From Rhodopseudomonas rhenobacensis (lineage in GTDB: Bacteria; Pseudomonadota; Alphaproteobacteria; Rhizobiales; Xanthobacteraceae), in contig NZ_JACHIH010000012.1 of NCBI RefSeq assembly GCF_014203125.1, positions 1 to 64,000 on the forward strand: 64,000 nucleotides of DNA, given 5' to 3'. The notes under the pieces are model-generated. The model ran no database searches and was not told the origin of the DNA. It saw only the letters and a list, made by a program, of their open reading frames with translations. Each line of letters opens with the position of its first letter. Positions within the stretch are counted from its first letter, which is position 1. The translations under genes were made by a program, and so were the position numbers. This document shows positions 1 through 7,772 of this stretch, one piece after another.

Positions 1-122
1 CACTCCTCCAACCGCACTCCTGCGCAGCGATCGCGACACATCATATCGCCGAGAGCCGCCAATCGAATAGCTTCACAGGCTCTCAGGATGACGGCGGTGG
101 ATTGCGCGGTAGCGAGCCGCCC

Positions 123-1778
123 TTAGCCCAGATTCAACTCCTTGAAAAAGTCGTTGCCCTTGTCGTCGATGATGATGAAGGCGGGGAAATCCTGCACCTC
201 GATCTTCCAGATCGCCTCCATGCCGAGCTCGGGATATTCCACCAGCTCGACCTTCTTGATGCAGTGCTCGGCCAAGTTCGCCGCGGCGCCGCCGATCGAG
301 CCGAGATAGAACCCGCCGTGTGTCTTGCAGGCCTCGCGCACCGCGACCGCGCGATTGCCCTTGGCGACCATCACCATCGAGCCGCCGGCGGCCTGGAACT
401 GATCGACGAAGGAATCCATCCGTCCCGCGGTGGTCGGGCCGAACGCGCCGGAGGCGTAGCCCTCGGGCGTCTTCGCCGGGCCGGCGTAATACACCGGATG
501 GTTCTTGAAGTAGTCCGGCAGCGGCTCGCCGTTGTCGAGCCGCGCGCGCAGCTTGGCGTGCGCGGAATCGCGGGCGACGATCATGGTGCCGGTCAGCGAC
601 AGCCGGGTCTTGATCGGGTAGTTCTTCAAGGTGGCCAGAATATCTTGCATCGGCTGGTTGAGGTCGATCTGCACCACCTCGCCGCCGAGCGCCTGCTCGA
701 CCTCGGGCAGGAACCGCGCCGGGTTGTGCTCGAGTTCTTCCAGATAGACGCCGTCCCTGGTGATCTTGCCGAGCACCTGGCGGTCCGCCGAGCACGACAC
801 GCCAAGCCCGATCGGCAGCGAGGCGCCGTGGCGCGGCAGCCGGATCACCCGGACGTCGTGGCAGAAATATTTTCCGCCGAACTGCGCGCCGACGCCGAGC
901 GACTGCGTCATCTTCAGGATCTCTTGCTCCATCTCCAGGTCGCGAAACCCGTTGCCGTCTGCCGAGCCATGGGTCGGCAGCGCGTCGAGATATTTCGCTG
1001 ACGCCAGCTTCACCGTCTTCATGCAGAGTTCGGCCGAAGTGCCGCCGATCACGATCGCCAGATGATAGGGCGGGCATGCCGCGGTGCCGAGCGTCAGCAC
1101 CTTTTCCTTCAGGAACGCCAGCAGCCGGTCTTTCGTGAGAACCGACGGCGTTGCCTGGAACAGAAAACTCTTGTTGGCGCTGCCGCCGCCCTTGGCCATG
1201 AACATGAACTTGTAGGCGTCATCGCCCTCGGCGTAGATCTCGCACTGCGCCGGCATGTTGTTGGCGGTGTTCTTCTCCTCGTACATCGACAGCGGCGCCA
1301 CCTGCGAATAGCGCAGATTGCGGCGCAGATAGGCGTCGCGCGCGCCTTCGCTCAAGGCGGCCTCGTCGCTGCCGTCGGTGATGACGTTAAAGCCCTTCTT
1401 GCCCATGATGATCGCGGTGCCGGTGTCCTGGCACATCGGCAGCACGCCGCCGGCGGCGATATTGGCGTTCTTCAGAAAGTCCAAGGCGACGAATTTGTCG
1501 TTCGGGCTGGCGTCCTTGTCGTCGAGGATGTTGCGCAGCTGCTGCAGATGCTGCGGCCGCAGATAATGGTTGATGTCGCCGAACGCGGCCTCGGCCAGCG
1601 CCCGCAGCGCCTCGCGCTGCACCACCAGCATCTCGCGCCCCAGCACGGTCTCGACCCGCACGCCGTCGGACGTGATCTTGCGGTACGGCGTCTCGTCTGG
1701 GCCGAGCGGGAACAACGGGGTGTGCTTGTACGGCGGAACCGGGGTGGCGGCGGACGGGATCGGCGTGGGTGCGTTCAT
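123..1778 (-). CDS. fumA: Class I fumarate hydratase (iron-sulfur fumarase)
   Basis: The 551-aa product should interconvert fumarate and malate in the TCA cycle, in the cytoplasm. It matches class I (FumA/FumB-type) [4Fe-4S] fumarases in length and in the block [15 protein letters not shown] near residue 115, whose Cys is an expected cluster ligand. Further Cys residues fall in AACPPYH and GVSCSADRQ, the other expected ligand regions. The frame is open 50 codons further upstream, but I chose the ATG at 1778 (MNAPTPIPS) because a GAGG lies just before it and the upstream residues look like translated intergenic DNA. It stands alone on the minus strand. Family assignment is secure; the exact start is slightly less so. 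Confidence 0.93.
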   Translation of the reverse strand: MNAPTPIPSAATPVPPYKHTPLFPLGPDETPYRKITSDGVRVETVLGREMLVVQREALRALAEAAFGDINHYLRPQHLQQLRNILDDKDASPNDKFVALDFLKNANIAAGGVLPMCQDTGTAIIMGKKGFNVITDGSDEAALSEGARDAYLRRNLRYSQVAPLSMYEEKNTANNMPAQCEIYAEGDDAYKFMFMAKGGGSANKSFLFQATPSVLTKDRLLAFLKEKVLTLGTAACPPYHLAIVIGGTSAELCMKTVKLASAKYLDALPTHGSADGNGFRDLEMEQEILKMTQSLGVGAQFGGKYFCHDVRVIRLPRHGASLPIGLGVSCSADRQVLGKITRDGVYLEELEHNPARFLPEVEQALGGEVVQIDLNQPMQDILATLKNYPIKTRLSLTGTMIVARDSAHAKLRARLDNGEPLPDYFKNHPVYYAGPAKTPEGYASGAFGPTTAGRMDSFVDQFQAAGGSMVMVAKGNRAVAVREACKTHGGFYLGSIGGAAANLAEHCIKKVELVEYPELGMEAIWKIEVQDFPAFIIIDDKGNDFFKELNLG

Positions 1779-1975
1779 GGACTGGGCCTCGAGGGGAAAT
1801 TTGGCACCCTGTCTAGGCGGTTTTGCCGGGATTTTGAAGCGTTCAAAATCGGCGGCGCGTGCCCTGCCTCGCTCAGGGGTGAACCTCAAAGGCCTTTCGA
1901 CAGACCTCTCCTCAGCCGCCGTCGGCACCGCGCGGCGGGATCTGCCGTGTCTTCGACCGTATGAGGAGCCTGCGC

Positions 1976-2335
1976 ATGCCCACCTTCAAACTGCCGCTAT
2001 CCGGCGACGTCGTGCAGACCATCAGCCCGTGGACCGCCTTCCTCAGCCCGATCGGCAACCAGTTCGGGCTGATCAACATCACGCTCGGGCAATCCAGCGC
2101 GCCGCAGGTCGAGCAGGAGGTGCTGAACGACATCGGCAGCTACGGCAAGCAGCTCGGCCGGATCGGCGACGCGCTGATCGTGCTGCTGGCGCATCTGCCC
2201 GCCGATACCAGGCTGACACCCGACGAGCGCAAGGCGATCGACGCGCTCGACGACATGCTGCAGCAGATTGCCGACGTCAAAGCCAGGCACAACCGCGCAG
2301 CACACCGCCCGCGCAAGATTGCGGCGGCGGCTTGA
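1976..2335 (+). CDS. Conserved small hypothetical protein
   Basis: A 119-aa predicted cytoplasmic protein, transcribed divergently from the fumarase gene. It has no signal peptide or obvious membrane segment. The N-terminal half is mixed and hydrophobic ([19 protein letters not shown]). The C-terminal half is helical and charged and ends in a basic, alanine-rich tail (RPRKIAAAA). The ATG at 1976 has GAGGAG about 7 bases upstream; an ATG five codons earlier (1961) is possible but has no clear ribosome site. The style is typical of the small hypothetical proteins of Bradyrhizobium and relatives. I do not recognise a function. Confidence 0.6.
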   Translation: MPTFKLPLSGDVVQTISPWTAFLSPIGNQFGLINITLGQSSAPQVEQEVLNDIGSYGKQLGRIGDALIVLLAHLPADTRLTPDERKAIDALDDMLQQIADVKARHNRAAHRPRKIAAAA

Positions 2336-2447
2336 GGCGGGGCATTAAATTTGATAGTTTGCTTTAAGTACCAGGCCATCGGGCATTTCGGGGCACGGAC
2401 GGCGATTCGTCTGGATCGGCGATCCCCGACGCGCCGAGGAGGGTTTC

Positions 2448-2969
2448 TTGCGCGTTACACCTGCGAGCCGCCCCTATCTGATATTCGTCGCAACTCTGAA
2501 TATCCTTGTCCTAGCGCTCTGCCTCTCCGCCATCGCATTTGTAGGGGTAGACGCGGTTTCGAACGCCGTGATCAGCGGGATGTTCGCGCTCGGCGCGCTA
2601 TACGTTTCAAGGAACGTGCTGGTTTTTGGCTGGGCCTATCTTGAGCATCGATATTTCGAGATCGATGCCACGCCGGGAATGCTGACGATCCGAAACCGGG
2701 CGCGCCAGATCCAGATCAAGAGCTCCGAGGTTTCCGATTACTATGTCTATTACAACAAGATCGTGCTTCGCGTGCCGGCTGATCCGGGCCAGGAAAGCGT
2801 TCCGCCGTACGTGAACGTGCGCGCCGATACGATCGTTATCAACATCTACCTACTGCAAGATACCGCCAAGGTCATCGCCGCGCTTCGTGAATTCGACGAT
2901 GCCTACCAATCCAAGAACCGCGTGAATGTTGGAATGATCATTCAGACGATCGGAGGCAACTTCTCTTAG
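2448..2969 (+). CDS. Hypothetical inner-membrane protein with a cytoplasmic beta-rich domain
   Basis: A 173-aa protein starting at TTG 2448, with a strong GAGGAGGG 5 bases upstream. Residues about 10-32 (YLIFVATLNILVLALCLSAI) and 38-62 form two hydrophobic segments, so the N-terminus is a membrane hairpin. The remainder (about 65-173) is soluble, with alternating beta-type pattern (ATPGMLTIRNRARQIQIKSS), and resembles the small PH-like folds that follow two-helix anchors in other bacterial membrane proteins. That fold is inferred from pattern only. Base composition is slightly lower in GC than neighbouring genes. Function unknown. Confidence 0.65.
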   Translation: MRVTPASRPYLIFVATLNILVLALCLSAIAFVGVDAVSNAVISGMFALGALYVSRNVLVFGWAYLEHRYFEIDATPGMLTIRNRARQIQIKSSEVSDYYVYYNKIVLRVPADPGQESVPPYVNVRADTIVINIYLLQDTAKVIAALREFDDAYQSKNRVNVGMIIQTIGGNFS

Positions 2970-3073
2970 AATGAAAAATCAGCCCGCGCGCCCATCGTGT
3001 TGGACGCTTTGTCTGACCGCAGCCCGAATCAGTGGAGCGGCGGCGCAGGGCGCAGCACGCCACGGTAGTCGTT

Positions 3074-3105
3074 GTAGCCCGGATGAGCGTAGCAAAATCC
3101 GGGGG
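3074..3105. repeat. Palindromic intergenic repeat, family E, copy 1
   Basis: GTAGCCCGGATGAGCGTAGC followed by AAAATCCGGGGG. It is the inverted counterpart of the sequence at 3239-3268 and is itself an imperfect hairpin (CCCGGAT...ATCCGGG). The two copies face each other about 130 bp apart and bracket a decayed antitoxin fragment. Confidence 0.75.
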
Positions 3106-3114
3106 AGCGGAGCT

Positions 3115-3237
3115 TCACCGTCCAACGCGCAGCACGAGCATGTCCGGCGGCGGCAGAAAGTCCTCGACGATCCTGACCCGACCGATCTCGCCTTTGCTTT
3201 ATTTAACCATCGGCTTCTTCATCGGCTTGACCTTCAT
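3115..3237 (-). pseudogene. Decayed 5' fragment of a CopG/BrnA-like antitoxin gene
   Basis: Read on the minus strand from ATG 3237, the frame gives MKVKPMKKPMVK, then TAA at 3199-3201, then continues in the same frame as SKGEIGRVRIVEDFLPPPDM, LVLRVGR and a second stop at 3115. I recognise the KGEIGRVRIVEDFLPPP block as the N-terminus of a CopG/BrnA-like antitoxin family common in rhizobia, where the stop position is normally Tyr. One nonsense codon plus loss of the rest of the gene indicate a pseudogene. It lies between inverted copies of repeat E and upstream of nothing that looks like a toxin. Family recognition is from memory and was not searched. Confidence 0.55.
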
Positions 3238-3238
3238 T

Positions 3239-3268
3239 CCCGGATTTCGCTTCGCTCATCCGGGCTAC
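3239..3268. repeat. Palindromic intergenic repeat, family E, copy 2 (inverted)
   Basis: CCCGGATTTCGCTTCGCTCA followed by TCCGGGCTAC, the inverse of the element at 3074-3105, with its own stem CCCGGAT/ATCCGGG. Its GTAG end supplies the stop codon (TAG at 3265-3267) of the adjacent minus-strand gene, so the repeat abuts or cut into that reading frame. Confidence 0.75.
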
Positions 3269-3513
3269 ATCATCTCTTGGGGCCGAGCCGCGATGCGTTG
3301 CTGCAGCCGCGCGGTGAACTCCTCAAGCGTCAGCGTCTCGGCGTCTGGATCATCGCGCCGCCGCCGGACTTCGGCGATCTGGTCGTGGGTCAACCGATAG
3401 GCGCTCGCATCCGAGGCTTCCATCATCAGCAGCATCTCAACGGCGTCCTGCTGGCGCTCGGGCGGCCAGGTCAGCACGCGGTCGAGAATGGCTTTGACGT
3501 CTTCGCTGCTCAT
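3265..3513 (-). CDS. Antitoxin-like small protein, orphan
   Basis: An 82-aa acidic protein starting MSSEDVKAILDRVLTWPPER, with the segment DASAYRLTHDQIAEVRRRR and a C-terminal LTLEEFTARLQQRI helix. This layout is known to me from antitoxin components that precede RelE/ParE toxins in Bradyrhizobium. No toxin gene follows it on the minus strand. Directly downstream are palindromic repeats and the decayed fragment of another antitoxin. The stop codon lies inside repeat E, so the C-terminus may be altered. It may be a residual antitoxin or an expressed orphan; the antitoxin label is inference. Confidence 0.5.
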   Translation of the reverse strand: MSSEDVKAILDRVLTWPPERQQDAVEMLLMMEASDASAYRLTHDQIAEVRRRRDDPDAETLTLEEFTARLQQRIAARPQEMM

Positions 3514-3648
3514 GCTGCAATCCTAGCACAATCTGCCGCCGCCGCGAAGCCGCCGAGCCGCGCCGGCAACGACCCTTGCCCCCCTCCCCCCGCTTGCCTA
3601 ACGCGTTGCGTCGCGCTTCACTCTGCGCGGGACTGAGGAGACCGCGTG

Positions 3649-4137
3649 ATGCTATCGAAACGCTCGCCCGGCCGGATGCCGGCCGCCGCCCTGTTGCCCG
3701 CTGCCTTGCTGGCGGCGCTGCTGCTATCATCCACCGCCGCGCGCGCCGATCGCTGCGACGACATCGCCCTGCATTTGAAGAGCCAGATCGACGGCGTGGT
3801 GATCGGCAGGACCATCGCCAATGCGATCTATCTCAGCCATCCGGCGGCGAAGCAGGTCAGGCTCGGCTGCGCCAGCCGCAATGTCAGCAACGAATTGTCG
3901 GCCACCGCCGAGGGCCGCAAGCCGTCCGCGGCGTTCCTGCAATTCGTCGCCGGCGCGGCGGCGGTGATCTTCACCATCCCGAAAGCCGATACGCTGCGCG
4001 GCGCCAGCCGCTGCCTCGGCCGGCTCGGGCTGTTGCGCGGCGACGACATCAAGACCCGCTATCGCCGGCTCGACATGCATTGCAGCCGGACCAAGACCGC
4101 GGCGACCATCACCATCGCGCGGGGCCGCGACGAGTAG
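3649..4137 (+). CDS. Secreted hypothetical protein with conserved cysteines
   Basis: A 162-aa protein with a clear Sec signal: basic start (MLSKRSPGR), hydrophobic core (ALLPAALLAALLLSS) and probable cleavage after ARA, before DRCDD. The mature part has four Cys (DRCDD, LGCAS, RCLGR, HCSR), consistent with disulfides in the periplasm. AGGAG lies about 10 bases before the ATG at 3649; a GTG one codon earlier is equally usable. I do not recognise the family. The neighbouring genes give no functional hint. Confidence 0.6.
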   Translation: MLSKRSPGRMPAAALLPAALLAALLLSSTAARADRCDDIALHLKSQIDGVVIGRTIANAIYLSHPAAKQVRLGCASRNVSNELSATAEGRKPSAAFLQFVAGAAAVIFTIPKADTLRGASRCLGRLGLLRGDDIKTRYRRLDMHCSRTKTAATITIARGRDE

Positions 4138-4293
4138 TTTTCGCGCAAAGCATCGCATTTGAGCTAATCCGGTCGCGCATCGTTCACCACTGTGAGGCGA
4201 TGCGTCGGATTGTGTCCAATTGTAAAAATGGATTCACCACTCGTTGGCGCCGGCGGCACAGAGTCCACGAACAATCCATCGAAAGGACAGCCG

Positions 4294-4491
4294 ATGAGTA
4301 TTTCCAGCGTCACGGCGTCACCGCCGCCGCCCCCGCCGCCGCCGGTCGAAGCCAGGCCGGTTGCGCAGCCGGTCGAGGCCAAAGCCTCGGAGCCGGAAAA
4401 CGACAACGACAAGGACAATTCCCGCTCCGCGCCGCCGCCGCCCCCGCCGCTGCCGCCGGGCCAAGGCACCCGCGTCGACATCATCGCCTGA
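4294..4491 (+). CDS. Small proline-rich protein
   Basis: A 65-aa protein starting MSISSVTASPPPPPPPPVEA. It has two polyproline runs (8 and 6 Pro) separated by a charged, disordered middle (SEPENDNDKDN), and ends GQGTRVDIIA. GAAAGGAC sits 7 bases before the ATG at 4294. A Rho-independent terminator follows within 25 bp, which supports a genuine monocistronic gene. Low complexity precludes a family call. An upstream in-frame ATG (4192) is less likely because nothing resembling a ribosome site precedes it. Confidence 0.55.
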   Translation: MSISSVTASPPPPPPPPVEARPVAQPVEAKASEPENDNDKDNSRSAPPPPPPLPPGQGTRVDIIA

Positions 4492-4511
4492 GCCGGCGCG
4501 TTGTGATGGTC

Positions 4512-4545
4512 AAGCCCCGCCCGCGCGGGGCTTTGGCGTTTTCTG
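4512..4545 (+). terminator. Rho-independent terminator after the proline-rich gene
   Basis: AGCCCCGC-CCGC-GCGGGGCT forms an 8-bp perfect GC stem, followed by a T-rich tract (TTGGCGTTTTC). It sits about 20 bp after the stop codon at 4491. Confidence 0.75.
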
Positions 4546-4602
4546 CCCTTAGCCGTTAGCCGGGTTCGGCAGCAAGACATGAAGTTTGCATGGCCAAGCG
4601 TT

Positions 4603-4744
4603 CACCTCTCCCCGCTTGCGGGGAGAGGTCGATCGGCGAGCGCAGCGAAGCCGGTCGGGTGAGGGGGCGCCGCTGCGGGGGGAGCGCTTCACACAAGAGC
4701 GACGCCCCCTCACCCCGACCCTCTCCCCGCAAGCGGGGCGAGGG
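4603..4744. repeat. Long palindromic intergenic repeat, family A, copy 1
   Basis: About 142 bp. Each end is itself a hairpin (CCTCTCCCCGC-TTGC-GGGGAGAGG at the left, CCTCTCCCCGCAAGCGGGG at the right). The interior carries GGGTGAGGGGGCGCC on one arm and the inverse GACGCCCCCTCACCC on the other, so the whole element can fold on itself. Related copies lie at 14789-14945 and 51163-51317. No open reading frame is credible inside. Confidence 0.85.
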
Positions 4745-4829
4745 AGCTCGCTGCCGATGTGGCAAGGGAGCCCCCCAAATAGCGACGTTTAGGTCGAGCA
4801 TTGAACAGCGCGTGCAAGGGAGCGGCGCG

Positions 4830-5528
4830 TTACCGATCCAGCGCCTTGTAGTGCCGGAAGATGCCGTCCTCGTTGAAGGCGATGCGGCGTGGGCTCGCGA
4901 GATAGGCCGCGATGTTCGGCCGTGCCGCGACGCGGTCGTGCAGCGCGACGAGGCGCGGCACCTTGCGCTCGAACCGTTTCATTCGCTGCGGAAACGCGTA
5001 GCGCAGGCCGTCGACGATCTGGAACAGCGAGAGGTCGACATAGCTGACCCGCCGCCCGCTGAGATAGTTGCCGTCGCCCAAGAGCTTCTCGAAATAGCCG
5101 AGAAATTTCGGCACCCGCTCTGTCCAGAACTCCTCGGTGCGCTTCTTCGCCGCCGTGCGCTGATCTTCGTAATACAACGTCACGCCGAGCGGATGATGGG
5201 TGTCGTGGATCTCCACCACGAGGTCGGCGATGGTGAGCTGCAGCTGATGCAGCCACAGCCGGCCGGCTTCGGATTTCGGCGCCAGCCCATGGCGCGGCCC
5301 GAGATAGAGCAGGATGTTGGCGACCTGGCCGATCACGAGCGAGCCGGCTTTCAGAAACGGCGGCGCGAACGGCGGGGTGTCGCCGCTCTCCAGCAGTTGG
5401 TTCATCGCCGCCATGCCGCCGCCCTCGCGGGCGACGTCGCGATAGTCGGCGCCGGCCTCCTCCAGCGCGAGGCGCACGTATTCGCCGCGGCCCTGGATGC
5501 TCGGCCAGTAGTACAACTCATAACGCAT
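4830..5528 (-). CDS. Glutathione S-transferase family protein
   Basis: A 232-aa cytoplasmic protein with a thioredoxin-like N-domain (MRYELYYWPSIQGRGEYVRL) and an all-helical C-domain. The start YYWP..GRGEYVRLALEEAG matches the alpha/mu/pi/sigma-like GST type, where the Tyr near residue 7 activates glutathione. QVANILLYLGPRHGL fits the glutathione-side helix after the cis-Pro loop. ATG 5528 is chosen because GGAGAAAG lies upstream; the frame is open further but runs into palindromic repeat B. It probably conjugates or reduces electrophiles; the substrate is unknown. The gene is monocistronic and minus strand. Confidence 0.85.
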   Translation of the reverse strand: MRYELYYWPSIQGRGEYVRLALEEAGADYRDVAREGGGMAAMNQLLESGDTPPFAPPFLKAGSLVIGQVANILLYLGPRHGLAPKSEAGRLWLHQLQLTIADLVVEIHDTHHPLGVTLYYEDQRTAAKKRTEEFWTERVPKFLGYFEKLLGDGNYLSGRRVSYVDLSLFQIVDGLRYAFPQRMKRFERKVPRLVALHDRVAARPNIAAYLASPRRIAFNEDGIFRHYKALDR

Positions 5529-5600
5529 CGCGCTTTCTCCTTGCGGCGGCCCGCTCACAGCCCGACAGACAACGTTGCCAGAAAAAACGTGGACTCTTCG

Positions 5601-5708
5601 GCATTGCGAACCGAGGGCGGCGCATAGCGCCGGCCGAACAGCGAAGCAATCCAGGGGCCTCGTGCGTGGCCCCGGATTGCTTCGTCGCAAGTGCTCCTCG
5701 CAAAGACG
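5601..5708. repeat. Palindromic intergenic repeat, family B, copy 1
   Basis: About 108 bp, beginning CATTGCGAACCGAGGGCGG and ending TCGCAAGTGCTCCTCGCAAA, with internal inverted arms GCGAAGCAATCCAGGGGCC and CCCGGATTGCTTCGTCGC. Four further copies are at 34545, 44339, 62353 and 63509. It lies between the starts of two genes and contains no credible gene. Confidence 0.85.
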
Positions 5709-5778
5709 AACTCAAACGCCTGCTTTCGTTGCGCATCTGGCTCACGCGCTCAGAACGTCCCAACGCGCGCTGTGAAAA

Positions 5779-6486
5779 TCAGTTCACCGCAAAGCAATAC
5801 AGCAGCCCCTCGCCGCCGGTCGATTTGAGGTCGGCTTGCGAGCAGCCGCCGTCCGGTCCGCGCGACGGATGTGCCGCGTTCCAGGATTTCGCGGTCGGGT
5901 TAGCGGCCGGGCCGGTGACATCGGAATGCCCGAGCATCGCCGCGCCCTGCACGCTGCTGCTCCAGTTCTGACAGGTCCGGTCGGTGCCGGGCGCAAACGC
6001 GGTGCCGTCGGGCTGGCTGCCGGTGAGAATGTCGTGGCGGTTCGGCTGATCGCCGAAGCCGTTGATCACCTCGCCCTTCTCGCTGAGCGCGGTCTGCTTG
6101 GTGATGGCATTGCCGCCGTGCAGTTCGGCGATGTCCTTGGCGATCACCACGCCCTTGGCGTTCTGCCACGGCCCGTTGCCGATGCGGTCGCGGGCGTTGA
6201 TCGCCGGCTTGCCGTCGGCCTGCTGGGTCGAGAGATAAGCGTGCCAGGAGCGCACGCCGGCGGCTGTAACGCCGATGCCGGCCGCCTGCGCCAATTCCTG
6301 GCAATGATTGTCGGCGCCGGCCAGCCCGCCGAGATTGCCGCCGTTGCCGATCGAAACGCTGGTTACGAAGAAGCGGGTCTGCGGCGCGGTCTGCGCCTGG
6401 GCGGTCGCGCTCGCCAGCAACGCCGCGGTCAGCGCGAGACCGCCCCACATCCTCGCCGTTTGAATCGTCCTGAACTTCGCCGTCAT
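5779..6486 (-). CDS. Secreted lectin-fold-like protein
   Basis: A 235-aa exported protein. Residues 1-30 form a signal peptide (MWGGLALTAALLASATAQAQ after a basic start) with cleavage near AQA-QTAPQ. The mature region carries RFFVTSVSIGNGGNLGGLAG and an ADNHCQELA segment, followed by RSWHAYLS, NGPWQN and a C-terminal LLYCFAVN. These features recur in bacterial proteins with a C-type-lectin/endostatin-like fold, which use the same N- and C-terminal Cys arrangement. I infer that fold; ligand and role are unknown. ATG 6486 is chosen because the signal peptide starts there; upstream codons look random. Next to it, in the same direction, is the Tim44-domain gene. Confidence 0.6.
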   Translation of the reverse strand: MTAKFRTIQTARMWGGLALTAALLASATAQAQTAPQTRFFVTSVSIGNGGNLGGLAGADNHCQELAQAAGIGVTAAGVRSWHAYLSTQQADGKPAINARDRIGNGPWQNAKGVVIAKDIAELHGGNAITKQTALSEKGEVINGFGDQPNRHDILTGSQPDGTAFAPGTDRTCQNWSSSVQGAAMLGHSDVTGPAANPTAKSWNAAHPSRGPDGGCSQADLKSTGGEGLLYCFAVN

Positions 6487-6632
6487 GGTTGTCTCCGAGT
6501 TCCTCGCCGCGACGCCGCGAACCGGGCCGCGCAGCTGTCGCAAGCAGGATAGCAACGTTGCGCCCGGCGTCGGACAGGAAAAAGGCGCCGCGGTTTCCCG
6601 CGACGCCCTGTCTCAAATCATGGCGCCAGCGC

Positions 6633-7628
6633 TCAGGTCTGCTGGATCGCCGACAATTCCCACTCCGAGCCGCGGCGGCGGGCGAAGGTCCACACCTCGG
6701 TGGCTTCGGTCGGCTGCTCGCTGCCCTCGACGATCTTGCCGGTGGCGCGGTCGAGCGTCTTGTCGACCAGCGAGAAGCGCATCGCCACGCTGGCGTAATC
6801 GGTCTCGCCTTCGCGCCAGGCTTCGGCGAGGTCGCCCTGCAACAGCTTGACGTCGGACACCTTGTTCTCGACGCCGCGGGCCTTGTTGGCTTCGAGGTCG
6901 CCGCTGAAATACGACACCATTTCGGGGGTCGCCAGCGTGTGCAGGTGACCGATGTCGCCGTTCGACCAGGTGGTCTGGACCTCGCCGAGCAACTTCTCGA
7001 ACGCCTCATAGTCGGCCGGGCCGATTTCCAGCGGCGCGGTGGAGCCGCCGAGGCCGAAGCCCGAGCCGGTGCGATAGTTCTGCTGCGCGCCGGGCCCGAC
7101 GTCAGGGCCGGCGCCCGGGGCCGCATAGGCGGAGGCCGAAGCCGACGCCGGAGCGGCGGCGTTGCGGCGCTGCCACCACGACATCGCCAGCCGCACCACG
7201 ATGATGATTAGGCCGATCTGCAGGATCAGGCCGATGATCGACGAGATGCCGCCGAGGCCCGAGAACAGTCCGCCGCCGAACAGCATGCCGAGCAGGCCGG
7301 CGCCGAGGAAGCCTGCGGCGAGGCCGCCGAGCATACCCATGCCGGGCCGGTTGAAGAAGCCGCCCTTGGCGGCGGCGCCGGCGGCCGGCGCGGCCATGCC
7401 GGGGCTGCCGGGCTGGGTCATGGTGCGGTTGAACGGCTGCGCGGCGCTGGGCGCCGTCGAGGTCGACGGCGGCGCCGAGAAGGTCCGCGAGCCGCGCGAA
7501 CCGGAGCTCGAGCCGCCGCCGACGCGGGCGTCGGCCGACGAGGCGACGACCAGCATGGCCGGCAACGCCAGCGACATCACAACGGCGATGGCACCGACGA
7601 AGCCGCGGGTGCGTTGCACAAATTTCAT
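6633..7628 (-). CDS. Tim44 domain-containing membrane protein
   Basis: A 331-aa protein. Order: signal or anchor (VGAIAVVMSLALPAMLVVASS, about residues 9-30), a Gly/Ser/Pro-rich linker with GSRGSRTFSAPPSTSTAPS, a Gly-rich double hydrophobic stretch (GMLGGLAAGFLGAGLLGMLF and IIGLILQIGLIIIVVRLAMSWW), and a C-terminal Tim44-like domain of about 150 aa (DYEAFEKLLGEVQTTWSNGD...EVWTFARRRGSEWELSAIQ). Bacterial Tim44-like domains are thought to bind membrane lipids. The precise role here is unknown. ATG 7628 gives the signal peptide; the upstream in-frame ATG at 7667 does not. Confidence 0.85.
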   Translation of the reverse strand: MKFVQRTRGFVGAIAVVMSLALPAMLVVASSADARVGGGSSSGSRGSRTFSAPPSTSTAPSAAQPFNRTMTQPGSPGMAAPAAGAAAKGGFFNRPGMGMLGGLAAGFLGAGLLGMLFGGGLFSGLGGISSIIGLILQIGLIIIVVRLAMSWWQRRNAAAPASASASAYAAPGAGPDVGPGAQQNYRTGSGFGLGGSTAPLEIGPADYEAFEKLLGEVQTTWSNGDIGHLHTLATPEMVSYFSGDLEANKARGVENKVSDVKLLQGDLAEAWREGETDYASVAMRFSLVDKTLDRATGKIVEGSEQPTEATEVWTFARRRGSEWELSAIQQT

Positions 7629-7772
7629 GGTCTTTCCCTCACTTCCCCGATAGGGGGACGACGCCACTTAGATGGGCAGAGATGCATAGATGTGAAGCTG
7701 TCATTATGTCTCAGGGCTGCGGCGCTGCGTCGCGGCGCGGTCCCAAGGTGAAGGCGGTCTTAATCCGGGCGA

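Noticed and set aside
1779-1928. N-terminal 50-codon extension of fumarase
   Set aside because: No ribosome site, composition unlike the rest, and the fumarase family begins near MNAPTPIPS.
4603-4744. Possible CRISPR or phage att site from palindromic repeats
   Set aside because: Repeats are single, dispersed and self-complementary with no regular spacers, no cas genes and no integrase.
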